Of a stretch of 64,000 nucleotides of DNA, positions 33,657 through 44,451 are shown piece by piece. The notes under the pieces are model-generated. The model ran no database searches. It was given only the letters and a program-made list of their open reading frames with translations, and was not told the origin of the DNA. The translations under genes and the position numbers were made by a program. Every line of letters starts with the position of its first letter. Positions within the stretch are counted from its first letter, which is position 1. Where the stretch lies: assembly GCA_039881145.1 (NCBI GenBank), contig JAYKKI010000004.1, positions 50,949,001 to 51,013,000 on the forward strand, given 5' to 3'. The DNA comes from Druceiella hillmani (Eukaryota > Arthropoda > Insecta > Lepidoptera > Hepialidae).

Positions 33657-34361
33657 GAAATAATTCAGTTTTAATGTTACAAAGAGAAACATTACATACA
33701 AGCAGGATCAAAAAATACATCGTATTTAATAAACATGCTGAGATTAATAATTAAAATATTTCAAAACAAAATTAACAACTGTGATAACAATTAATTTACT
33801 CAATTCAATCAAATAACGTTTTAAGGGAATGTTCGATTATTTTCTAATAATATTGACAAACACGACATACTTTCCCTTACGATATTTCTTCTTCTGAATG
33901 TGAAAAAGTCCAACCGTTTCCTAGACAATCGCCTTCAAACTCCGAAATCTTAAAAAGATCCTATTTTCTAATAAAATCAATTCAATACATCTATTACATC
34001 AAATACTACCACTATCAGAAAAAAAAATTAAAAATGATCAATAACCTTTTTTAAAATTAAACATCACTAATAAAGTCAGCTGACGATTTGCAGTGTAACT
34101 GAGACGTTTTTCCGATAATTTTCTTTATAGATATGATTCGTTAAACTATTCTGAATAGGAGCAACTAAAAGAAATGTATATATTGTAATGTTTTGAATAT
34201 TTCATTTCTCTTTTCTTATCAGTATTCGGAATAACGGGCCAAATCACACTTGTGAAGGGATGTTGTAAAGAAAAACATACGTGTATACCATATTATACTA
34301 CAAAATTCTTATTTCCAAACCCCAAGAGTACAACTGAATAACACCGTCACTTATATATGGT
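33654..34361. other. Unannotated stretch
   Basis: AT-rich sequence with no recognised feature. Confidence 0.4.
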
Positions 34362-34508
34362 TGGCACACACGCACACACACACGTTCACACATACACATA
34401 CACATACACGCACACGCGCACACGCACACGCGCACGCACGCACTTATATATGATTGGCACACACGCACACACGTTCACGCACACGTCCACACGCACACGC
34501 ACACGCGC
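34362..34508. repeat. CA/CG-rich compound microsatellite, internally duplicated
   Basis: Runs of acac, acgc and acat repeats appear. The phrase cttatatatg.ttggcacaca occurs at about 34350 and 34442, so a block of about 92 bases has been duplicated. Confidence 0.9.
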
Positions 34509-35077
34509 AATTTAGACGAGAAAAAGGGACAACCCTTGCGATGGACCACAAAAAACTCAGAGGTATAAAACATTCCGTAAAAATATTCAATATACCAACG
34601 CATACAAATGCTATACCCATAATGATATTCGGTTAACTTAAGTATTTACTTTGTAAACCTGGACTGAAACAACTGCAACTTTTGTTATAACATTTCTCAG
34701 TATGTGTTTTGAGTGTGTAATATCTAATTATAAATTTAAGTGAGACAGTGTAAAAATTGATATTTTTATGGATAATGGATATTTTTGTAATGGATATAAT
34801 GGATATTTTTATTGTAATTTTTTTTAAATCAATATTTTATAATAAGACAATCACGATTGCGCCCTATTTTTTTACAAATACGTCGATTTTATCTACGTTC
34901 CTTTGGAATTTTTTTGCTAAACCGAAATTGCCTATAATAAATAACCTGTATAATCTAAATTGTGTATGTTCCTGAAAGTACATACCAATAAAAAAGACTC
35001 TATTTTTAATCACAAGTACCAAATAAATTGATATTATATTGAATATATTTGGCGTTAATTTTGTAGAAAATCATTAT
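34509..35077. other. Unannotated stretch
   Basis: No gene recognised. Short near-repeats of atggatattttt occur around 34760-34810. Confidence 0.4.
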
Positions 35078-35364
35078 TCACAATTAAATGAAACTACGTG
35101 ATGTAGTATTATTTCTACTTTCTTTAAGTTCTTTACCATGACCTAGGTTTCGTTGTATTACAACATATTCAGGTGGGATATTAGCAAAGATCAAAGGAGC
35201 AAAGGAATCAGCAAAGGAATCTTTGTTAGGTAGGAGGAAGAAACAAAGGAATCTTTGCTAATAGCCCACCTGAAGATGTTGTAATACAACGAAACCTAGG
35301 TCGTGGTAAAGAACTTAAAGAAAGTAAAAATAATACTACATCACGTAGTTTCATTCAATTGTGA
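35078..35364 (+). mobile_element. Foldback element with hammerhead-like motif in each arm
   Basis: Arms of 114 bp (35078-35191 and 35251-35364) are inverted copies with five mismatches, around a 59-base centre rich in caaaggaatc repeats. The left flank, ttaattttgtagaaaatcat, also matches the outer end of the truncated copy at 4255-4421, so the family end may extend to about 35054. Each arm contains a hammerhead-like core. The right-arm core (plus strand) is better preserved; the left-arm core (minus strand) has G8 changed to U and a weakened stem I. Such motifs are known from Penelope-like elements and retrozymes. No reverse transcriptase is present here, so the copy is non-autonomous. Confidence 0.8.
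35266..35306 (+). ncRNA. Hammerhead-ribozyme-like core
   Basis: Stem I is ccac (35266-35269) with gtgg (35303-35306). The core CUGAAGA is at 35270-35276. Stem II is gttgt/acaac (35278-35282 with 35286-35290) and a 3-base loop. GAA follows at 35291-35293, then A15.1 and a very short stem III acc/ggt (35294-35296 with 35299-35301). U16.1 and C17 (35301-35302) precede the predicted cleavage site. The minimal stem III is typical of hammerheads in Penelope-like elements, which may act as dimers. One deviation is an extra U (35277) between A9 and stem II. Activity is inferred, not shown. Confidence 0.6.
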
Positions 35365-35669
35365 TAGTATATTACTAACGTGAATATAAGAAAAAAGTTT
35401 ACAATACCTGAAATATAATTTTGCTTTGTTTATAAACATTCTCTTTTGGAATGGAATGGAGTATAATTAACACGATAATCGTGAACAAAACGAAATGCCA
35501 ATGTTAAATGTACGAGTTAAATACGTAAAAACGTGACTTTAAGATCAACTTTTTCGCACCAAAAAAAATTATTATCAGTGATTGCACTCCTCAAAATATA
35601 ATTAACATTAAGCTATATTTTCATTATTACGCTAAATTATCTCAATATTACTTAACTGAAGTAATCGTA

Positions 35670-35762
35670 ATATTATAAATGCGAAAGTTTGCCTGGATGA
35701 CTGGATGTTTGTTATTCCTTGACTTTGTAACTTCTGAAGGTCACGTCATAGATCATAGCCTT
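35670..35762 (+). repeat. Interspersed repeat head ('tattataaatgcgaaagttt')
   Basis: The segment taatattataaatgcgaaag, tttgcctggatgactggatg, tttgttattcc is the opening text of a common moth and insect repeat module (recollection). It stops where the mariner relic begins. Confidence 0.6.
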
Positions 35763-35770
35763 GATTAACA

Positions 35771-36680
35771 TTAAGGATTAACTATTATCGCGAAAGGTAA
35801 AGTATAGTTCCTGAGAGATTCTCCATATCTTTCATGACATGTAATGATATTTGAAATCTCTTCCATAGCCTTTTCGAAGGCAGTCACCGCTTCTTCAGGG
35901 TCCGGGAATCGTATTTCTTGCACTTTATATTTCATTCTTGGAGATAAATAGCAATCGCATGATGCGAATTCGAGGCTGTATGACCCATCGTTTCTATACC
36001 CTAAACCATTCCAGTCAAATATTCGGTCGTTCATCTGGAGTGCAGCCGTGTTGTCGTGATGAAGGATTCTAGTGCAAGGTTTCCGGTTTCGAACTTTTTT
36101 TCAAAACAACAGGCAAACAATTGCTGATGTACAAGTCAGCGGCAACTATTCTTTTGTTTTCCAGAAAAATCGTTTTGTAAATAGCCCGTCCATTTAAAGA
36201 AAGACGCAACCATTTTTCTTCATTTTGTGAGCAAGTCTTCAGTGGGAAACGTCCATAGCGCAACCCACTTATTAATTTCGGATTCGTAACAGTATACCCA
36301 GATTTCGTCACCCATGATGATGTCGAACACAGAATTTTTCAAATATTTCATAACACCAATCAACTCGACAATGTTTTTGCGTTACAATCAAATCATGGGA
36401 TATTCACATAGTACAAAGCCTTCTGACACCTGGTGTCCATGTACAATTTTCCCTACTTGATTCACACCAGTGACTAAACTTGCCCGATAGCCCTGATAAT
36501 AGGTTACTCTGTTATCATTGTTTATCATAAGACTGCGAGCCTTAAAATAAGGTATATAGGTATATCGTTTAGTCGTTGCCATTGAGAGACGATCCTAGCG
36601 CAGATCATGAAGTCGTTAAACCAGTGGTAAACAGTAGCGCGGATCGGGGCTTCATCAAAAATACCAATAGAAGTCAATCG
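35771..36680 (-). pseudogene. Degenerate mariner transposase relic
   Basis: Minus-strand text from 36680 down gives an N-terminal region with a corrupted DEAPIRATVYHWFN-like phrase. QVGKIVHGHQVSEGFVLCEY follows near 36400-36460. The first catalytic region, IMGDEIWVYCYESEINKW, is at about 36310-36260. SFFKWTGYLQNDFSGK follows, and a HHDNTAA motif near 36060 holds the second Asp. The C-terminal part reads FASCDCYLSPRMKYKVQEIR and PDPEEAVTAFEKAMEEI (about 35950-35850). Stops and frameshifts break it. It shares its N-terminal phrases with the relic at 285-1130. No inverted ends were recognised; an AT microsatellite borders the 5' side. Confidence 0.85.
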
Positions 36681-36691
36681 CAGCTTTTTTA

Positions 36692-36693
<2 letters not shown>

Positions 36694-36733
<40 letters not shown>
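36694..36733. repeat. (AT)n microsatellite
   Basis: AT dinucleotide run adjoining the mariner relic. Confidence 0.95.
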
Positions 36734-36736
<3 letters not shown>

Positions 36737-37842
36737 ATGGTAACTATTATTTATTAAAACAAATCTGCTCTGCACGTAATGCACTCGAAACGTGAACAAA
36801 TTGATTCGTTGTCTACACGTGTCGAACTGTAATCGAAGACGTGAACTTGCCGCCAATTGGTCAGACCACGAGGAATTTAAAATAAAAAACAAAATCTAAG
36901 GAACTGGTTTTCGTTTTTTTTTTTGGTAACAGCAAAGTAAAAAAGTTACAGACTTATTGTAACGCAATAGTGATGCAATAAATAATTGAACACAAAATTT
37001 ACTATGTTACAAGTCTGGCAAAAACATAAGACCAAAGTATGATTAAATATAAACATGAAAGCCTTTAGCAATATTTATGCCTTATATTTACATATGGCAG
37101 TTGGCTTCGTTGTTCCATTATCAATATATGTTATAACAAAAATTTTCCGATCTTTTTGTCCATATATATGCAATTTTCCCAGCAACTACGAACGATTTTT
37201 GTTCCGATTTTCATTAATTCATAGATTGAAGAAAAATGATAATTCTTTGAAAATAAAATTGCAATTCCATAGACCATTTTGAAAACTCTTGAGAAATACT
37301 CAACTTTGGAATGTGTGAAACAAAATAACACAAAAACATGATTTCATCCTATTATGTAGAATATCAAATGAAAATAATTTTAAATTTTTACATAGAAATA
37401 CTTAACCTAAAAAGCTTTTAAAAACTAATTTGTTATTGTTACTAAGTAATAAATTATGTATAATATTCACATTCGGTCGTCTTTCTTAATTACTTTTGGA
37501 GAGTTTAAAAATAATGACTTCAAAAATTACTGTGCGAGCACACGCGCGCATGCGCACACGCGACACGCGCACGCACACACACAAACACACACATATAATG
37601 ACAATGTATTTTAATACTCATTTTAATTAATAAAATGTGATAGTGTTTTATAATTTTAGACTAAATTCTTCGGCTATTCGTTGCGGTCGGAAATTTTAAA
37701 AATTTAACATGGGTGCCATAATAATACTTAATATAAACCAAGCAAAGTACCACATAAATCGATGCAAATGTGTATCGTACTGCCGCAAGCAGATATATTT
37801 ATATGAGTTGAATACTCAGAGTTAGTGGTAAAATTTATTCTG
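36734..37842. other. Unannotated stretch
   Basis: No recognised gene. A short ac/cg dinucleotide-rich patch lies at about 37538-37596. Confidence 0.4.
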
Positions 37843-38340
37843 CTTACGGTAAGAAAGGCTTAGTGTGCAATAAGACCCAGCAGAGAAAAATCACATTAAA
37901 ATAATTCTTGAAATTTTCCTAATGGGACAATGCGATGGTAGCAAAGGGGCCTTTTGCCTTTAATGCCTCGTTCATTTTCGGTACCTGTTAATAGTTAGTT
38001 TTGGTACTTTTTGTATACGAATTTCCAAAATAGAAATTTCAAAAATTTAAATTTTGAGGAATTTGTAATTAATATTTGGATTGTTTTATTCCTCAACATC
38101 ATTGCACAATTTTATTTTGTTTCCAGGCGACTCAATTTAATGTATAGCGTTTTTTAATGTTTAATTTAGTTTACATGCCTTACAAGATGGCGCAACAGGC
38201 GCCGAAAATGAACGAGGCATTAAAGGCAAGAGGCCCCTTTGCTACCATGGCATTGTCCCATTAGGAAAATTTCAAGAATTATTTTAATCGGATTTTTCTC
38301 TGCTGGGTCTTATTACACACTAAGCCTTTCTTGCCATAAG
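37843..38340. mobile_element. 498-bp foldback (long-TIR MITE-like) element
   Basis: Arms of 147 bp, 37843-37989 and 38194-38340, are inverted copies with about nine mismatches and no gaps. Shared text includes aagaaaggcttagtgtg, aataagacccagcagagaaa, cctaatgggacaatgc and gcctcgttcattttcgg. The 204-base centre is AT-rich and non-coding. The near-perfect arms imply recent origin or gene conversion. A target duplication is not evident. Confidence 0.92.
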
Positions 38341-38639
38341 TATCTCACTTTTGGGTTTAAAAGCTGGCGTCCACCAATACTCTGCTACTTATTTCTTTCA
38401 TGAACGATTTAATAATAACTCTATTTACACTATTCAAAATAATTGACTTTTATCTAAACATACTTTGATACGATTTTTATTTATATTCTACGGTACGACA
38501 GGCAATAGTCACAGCCCAGCACTTAACTGTTGCTGATGCTGTTCACCATTTCTACGTCACTGTTGACTATGCAGTCTGGAGAGAGAGAGCTGGGTCGATT
38601 ACCAATGAATACTTCTGGGTCGATTACCAATGATAACCA

Positions 38640-39325
38640 ATGAATAAGTCGTTGTAAGAAGAGAAAGAAAAAGAATTTCTTTATTGTTTATTTACTAAGT
38701 ACAAAGTATACTATAATTAGAACTATAACGAACTAGAAGTTGAATTCCAACAGATCGACGACTATTCGAAGACTATTCCGATGACTATTCGATGACTATC
38801 CGACGACTATGCTTTTTACAGCGTCGTGACCGCTTTTATATGCCGCTAAGTGATCCCTTTATCCGGCCGCCGGTTGTCACGCCAGGGGTTACGAACTCGC
38901 GGCCGCCCGATCGTCGCTTTAGTTAGTGCGTCCCTCCGGAATACATATTTTATGCTAATGATGTCTATTGCTAATGATAATATCTATTGCTAAAGATGTC
39001 TATAGCTTATGATTTCTATGGTTTATGATTACTATTGTTTAACTATCTCTATGGTCTATGTTGTCTTACGCTTACGATTTCTATGGCTTCTGATGTTTAA
39101 GGCATATGATTCCTATAGCTTATGATAACTAAGCCTTGTGATTTCTATGGCTTAATATGTCTACGGTTTGTTAAATCAATGGTTTACGATTTCTGTGGCT
39201 TTTGTTGCCCATATTACAAACCTTCGCCCATATTTGACTACAAAATTTGTCAACATCTCATCATTGTTAAAGCAGCGATCGCAGAATATTCTATTTTAAC
39301 AACTAAATGTCAAACGACATAAAAT
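38640..39325 (-). mobile_element. Possible solo LTR of an LTR retrotransposon
   Basis: Read on the minus strand there is a GC-rich promoter-like block (ccggcggccggataaaggg), a TATA box in agcggcatataaaagcgg at about 38830-38848, and a repeated tagtcgtcggatagtcatcg block. A polyadenylation signal, aataaag, follows near 38690. After it comes 'cattggtaatcgacccagaa', which resembles a primer-binding and leader start. Upstream is a degenerate short tandem repeat, as in some U3 regions. No gag or pol sequence is next to it, and paired LTRs or exact ends were not found. Confidence 0.4.
38945..39200. repeat. Degenerate tandem repeat, about 16-18-bp unit
   Basis: Successive variants of ttatgatttctatggctt occur, many with substitutions (ctaatgatgtctattg, ttacgatttctatggc). 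Confidence 0.75.
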
Positions 39326-39828
39326 TGTAATTTCACAATAATATAAGATAATATAAAGTCATGTTTTTATGAATAATTTTAAACAACTAATGTGTAACAA
39401 AATTTATTCTCTAAAGATCTCAATAAGAAAACTTAAAACTTCGAAACCGTTCGTACGTTTCAAACATAAAATTCTCACAAACCAAGTTACGGCTTTTAAA
39501 ATCAACGCTATAATTTTACAATTACTAAATCTTTTATGGATTTTACATGAAAAGTAAATTATTACAGAACAATAAACGAAGAATATTTGTAAAATTGTAA
39601 AAAATTTTAATAAAAAAATTTAACCTACTTCAAATAATTACCGAGTAAAAACCACACTGAAAATTCAATTAATGCACTCCTCACCAGTTTTTGAACTGTA
39701 ACTATTAAAGTTAGAGTGACGTCCTAAAATTTTATTTCATATACTTACGCCTTCCTTTAAATAAATACAGAGATTCTACACATAAAAGAACCATAAAAAT
39801 TGGTTGGATAATTTTTGAGAAAATCGCA
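39326..39828. other. Unannotated stretch
   Basis: No gene recognised. Confidence 0.4.
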
Positions 39829-39829
39829 A

Positions 39830-39891
<62 letters not shown>
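39829..39891. repeat. Compound (CATA)n/(TA)n microsatellite
   Basis: A catacatacata run passes into tatatata. Confidence 0.95.
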
Positions 39892-39894
<3 letters not shown>

Positions 39895-40060
39895 CGGATT
39901 TATATAACATCTGGGTGAAACAAAAAACACACCTTTTTAAATCTGTTAAAAACATTATTATTCATTAAAGACTATTTCTTGTAAAATATATAAAGAGTGC
40001 GATATTCGAGCTTCTGTTCAGTTTGTAATTGAGTAATCGACGAGTAAAGAATAAATTAAA

Positions 40061-40966
40061 AATGGAAGTATTTCAAAATGAACTTAGAGGACTGATTAAT
40101 TTGCCAACCACTGGTTCCACATATTCAAACAAGGCAATTTTGACTTGTCCAATAAACCTCGTCCAAAGCAACCTCCTACAATTAATTTAGAAAAATTTAA
40201 AAGCTTTATTGAAACAGATCCTAGATTAAGTTTGTGTTGTTTGACAGAGATATTTTCATGCTCTTATACTGCAATGGAAAAACAACTTCATGCTTTAAGA
40301 AGTAAAAATATTCCGTTTGACTACCAGGTGAGCTGACACACTTTCAACTTCAGAGGAGAGCTAATGTGTGCTTAGAGGTACTGAGTTCCCATCGTACCAA
40401 CGAGAGGAGCTCAATAAACTATCTAGGTATTAGTTATAGAAACTGAAAAGTGGGTGGCTTATGTTATATTTTTAGCGCAAACGCTAGTGACTAGGAGCTG
40501 GAGAAAACGATGTACCTTAACCAAAATATAATATTGGACAACAGATACTTTTGAGTGCATGGTTAACTAAGTAATTCATTGGGAACTCTTTCCAGCTAAC
40601 AGTACAATGAAAGCTAAGATTTTTTGTGAACAATTGAATAAAGTCATCGCTAAACTTCCTTCAAATCAAAGCAAAGTTTATTTTTTACATGACAATGCTC
40701 GACTCCACGTAGCAAAAGTAAGAAAAGTGAAAAACTACTTTCACAAGGATTGAGTATGCTACTTCACACACCGTACTCTGCAGATTTTTCGCCATCTAAT
40801 TACCATCTGTTTCATAAAAAATTTAAAGACAAAAATCATTCAATATCGAACTTCACCGGTTTTTCAATCAAAGGCCCCAATATTTCTACAAGGACGGAAC
40901 TTTAGCTCCGCTTACACATTGACGACGAGTATTAGATACCGATGTTGCTTATATAATTAACGACTG
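40061..40966 (+). pseudogene. Mariner transposase relic
   Basis: It starts at ATG 40061 with MEVFQNELRGLI, as in mariner proteins that begin MEVSQNELRYL (family knowledge). After a deletion the frame reads WFHIFKQGNFDLSNKPRPKQ, then PTINLEKFKSFIETDPRLSL and SCSYTAMEKQLHAL, which form the second helix-turn-helix. DFQLQRRANVCLEVLSSHRT-like text follows near 40340-40400. The region with the first catalytic Asp (GDE) is lost or scrambled at about 40430-40560. STMKAKIFCEQLNKVIAK and YFLHDNARLHVAKVRK (second Asp, about 40685-40720) are intact. The third acidic region is damaged (PSDYH-like), and the end FFNQRPQYFYKDG runs to about 40966. It is inactive. The subfamily differs from the other relics. 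Confidence 0.88.
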
Positions 40967-43322
40967 ATTTCACTGATTACATACAAAAAGTTGAAAAACT
41001 TGTGCACAGAGATGGCGGGTTTATAAGTTGCATATGTTTAATTTGTGCGATGTATATGCTAACCAAATCTCGTACCAAATCGACTGAATACATTAAATTA
41101 TGTACCGCGAATACCACACTATCGCGGACCTTGAAATAAATTAAGGGAAATCCCCAATGCAAATTTTTCATTATTTCTCCACATATCAAAGCAACTTTTT
41201 CGTTTTTTTTTTCATCAGGCGACACGATATTACAATACGAAAAACCATAGTAAAACACGAATTTCTATAATTTCAATTAAATAAAATACAAATTATGGTA
41301 AGTTGTATTTTAAAACAGATATTTCATATCTGATCTTCCGATTTTTGACTAAGTGACGCCTTTATGGACTGCAACCTAAAAATTGTGAATTTACATTTCT
41401 AATTACAATCTATACATACATGAAGTATATTTAAGAAGTATACCTTAGTTAAAATAAACTTTCTACTGAAAGCTGTCAACATTCTTGTTGGGTCTGGTCG
41501 CTCGGTCTGAAATCAAGCTGCGCCAATCGTTCTTACAAAGAGAAGTCGTTAAAATAATAGTCTTCTAAACGGAACCAATGGCGTGCTGGTACACTTGAGT
41601 GCCATCCGCACACTGTTCCGGGACATTTAATTTCTATTTCTAATTGAATCGGCACGATCCAGGCCATTAAGAGCAATACCCGCGAGCCGCACTAATAAAA
41701 CACAAATGTAATTATTAGTACAGGCCATAAACTTTATTAAGATTTATTAGCTTTATTTATTACCTAAAGTCAGAGATATTTTTGTCTTCAGTTCCAGGAT
41801 ACAATTAATTGAACCCGCTACGCGTGAAATGCTGAAATTGGAAATCTACCCACGGCCAAACTGCTACCCTCTATCCAATGGCAACGACAGGTAGACAATC
41901 TCGCTTACTGCTGCTATGACTCGCGTAAGAAAATCCCTTGTAATTTAACTATTCTTCTTGTATCTATTCCACTTCAATAAAAAATAACTAGAAAGTATAA
42001 TAAATATTCATCATATAATATTGCTGAAATTTTGCAATTTTCGTCTGTACGTTTAGTAAAACTGTAAAACTTAAACCGTAATTTTAAAATATTGGCAAAA
42101 AAAATAATAGTTCACCCTATATTTTTCAGAAAAGATAGGGGACATCTTGGAGTAACATTTAGTTATTACTATCGATTTATTCAATTGGAAAGTGAGCGAA
42201 TTTATTATTTTCAAAAATGTATACTTAAATATAGCTACAAAAAATGCCTAAATAATGCATCACTACAATGACGAAATGGACGTAGCTAGAGATGAGGTGT
42301 CTTCCACACTACGAGTATCAGTGGCGCGCAATGCCTTATAAACAATTATATGTCTGTATCTGAACATCTGACATCAAATATTTATGAATATTTAAATATG
42401 TTTAATTAATGGTATTCAAGCGATTTCCGCAATTTAATACATAATCTGTAGTCAGAACGAACAAACCGAACGTTAAATTAAATGCAAAAACTTAATTTGT
42501 ATCTCACGACTGTGAAATTACAAATCACTTCACATCGCCAATAGTTTTCTGTTACGTCATTTCTTGCAGCCAATTTGTAACGCGAAGGCAAGCTAGCAAT
42601 CTTCAGCTTACGACTATATTCAGAATGAAATAATCCCGTGTATTTTAAGTGTCACGAGCGCATCATATACCACGCACGCACGCGCACACACAGAATCACT
42701 GTATGTGTATAATAACAATCTCTCGTGTCATTCACTGATCATCTGTCATTAAGAGTAAACAAATTAACAACCGTAAAAATAGCTAGTTTTCCAGTTTATA
42801 AATACACCAATAAATACTTAAAATATTAAATTTAATTCACAGTATTACTTATTGTTTCCTGTTTATATTATTAGTTTATTATTGTGAATATGCATTTTCG
42901 TCATGGTAGAAATGTTTGTTGCTTCAAGTGAGATTTACCAATTCATCTTTTATTGAAAAAAATAATATAATCTGAATGGTAGGCCGAAGCCAATGTTGAA
43001 ACTACAAGTTCCTAATAAATGTATAGTACGCCATTTTCGTATTTTTAATAACATGTTGTGTGATCTCGATAATATTTTTACTTTTTTAATTTTTTCTATA
43101 AATGAAAAAATGTATATAAAAACAACGTACATCATAAAAGAATTCCGCTCGTAACGATCTTAAAAAAATAGATTTGAAAGTGCCTTTACTATGATGGAAG
43201 GGCCACCATACATCACATTTATAACCTCTCTTTACATAATAAATACTTGCGTCTTTGAGTTATTGAATTTGTTGTTTTTTATATAAATTTATATTTTAAT
43301 AGTAAATACTTTTCAAACATTA
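40967..43322. other. Unannotated stretch
   Basis: No gene recognised in about 2.3 kb. The part at 41600-41720 is of mixed composition (gaatcggcacgatccaggcc, gagcaatacccgcgagccgc) and could be conserved non-coding DNA, but this needs comparison with relatives. Confidence 0.35.
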
Positions 43323-43340
43323 CTAATATATATCTATATA

Positions 43341-43437
<97 letters not shown>
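43323..43437. repeat. (AT)n microsatellite
   Basis: A run of about 115 bases, nearly pure AT, the longest in the window. Confidence 0.97.
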
Positions 43438-43439
<2 letters not shown>

Positions 43440-44451
43440 TTATTATTAATGTACATTCTTATTATATATTTCAAATGTATATTCTTTCATTTATTAACCA
43501 ACCATTAGCCTTAAACTGCATATGTTACGATTTATGGAATTTAACAAATTCTGATAATCGTAGGATCTATAGAGAAACTAGCTGAATCATGCGAATATTC
43601 CGCACAGTATCGCGATCAAACACCGAATTGTAATAATATAACTACATGTTAGTTGGATATATTTTTATTAGGAATGCCATCAACAGATAGCGTTGCTAAT
43701 TAAAATAGGCTTTTTGTAAAAAAATGTTTTAATCATTTTTTAACGGAAACAATAATTTTAAATTATTTAACTATTTTTCGTCATTAACGTGGAACATAAA
43801 CTTTAAAATGATCTTTGAATTATTACTTTTGATGAAAAATTTAACGAGAGATGACGTTGCCACAACAACTCCTTTGAGAAATAACGTATATGAGAGTTGA
43901 TAATATATTAATTCAAAGCGTGGTTGTAGTTATCCTCGTTATGTTTTAATATAAATTTAGTACAAAAATTAAATCAAATATATTATTCAACACAGTCTGC
44001 ACTTTATATCACCTTGTTAGTTCAAAGAATTTCGTATAAACCTTAGAAACGGTATTTACATTACATTATGAAAAATAAGCTGACTTTTCATAAAAAAATA
44101 CAAGATTCCTCATTTGTCTGATATTAAATAAAACTTTTAGGAAGCTTCTTTTTACACTTTTTTTTTATTTAAGAGAGTAATTTTTACTCTTGTAACACCT
44201 GAACCAACATTATATACTTTTACAAGTTTTTTTTTAGAAATTTTAATTCCCATAGTGGCACATAAATTTCGTACAAAAAGTAAGTCAAATATACTGTTAT
44301 TTAATATTTTTTATTTGACCATATTCTTGAAGGAATATATTTTGCGGAATGAAGGTAGAAATCAAAAATACATTTGTTTATCTTAACATCAAACAATACA
44401 ATGCCGAAAAAATGACAAATTGCAAATGGCGACGGCTTGACGTGGCAGAGT
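43438..44451. other. Unannotated AT-rich stretch
   Basis: No gene recognised. A short similarity (gtacaaaaa..taa.tcaaatata) links about 43960 and 44272. Confidence 0.35.
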
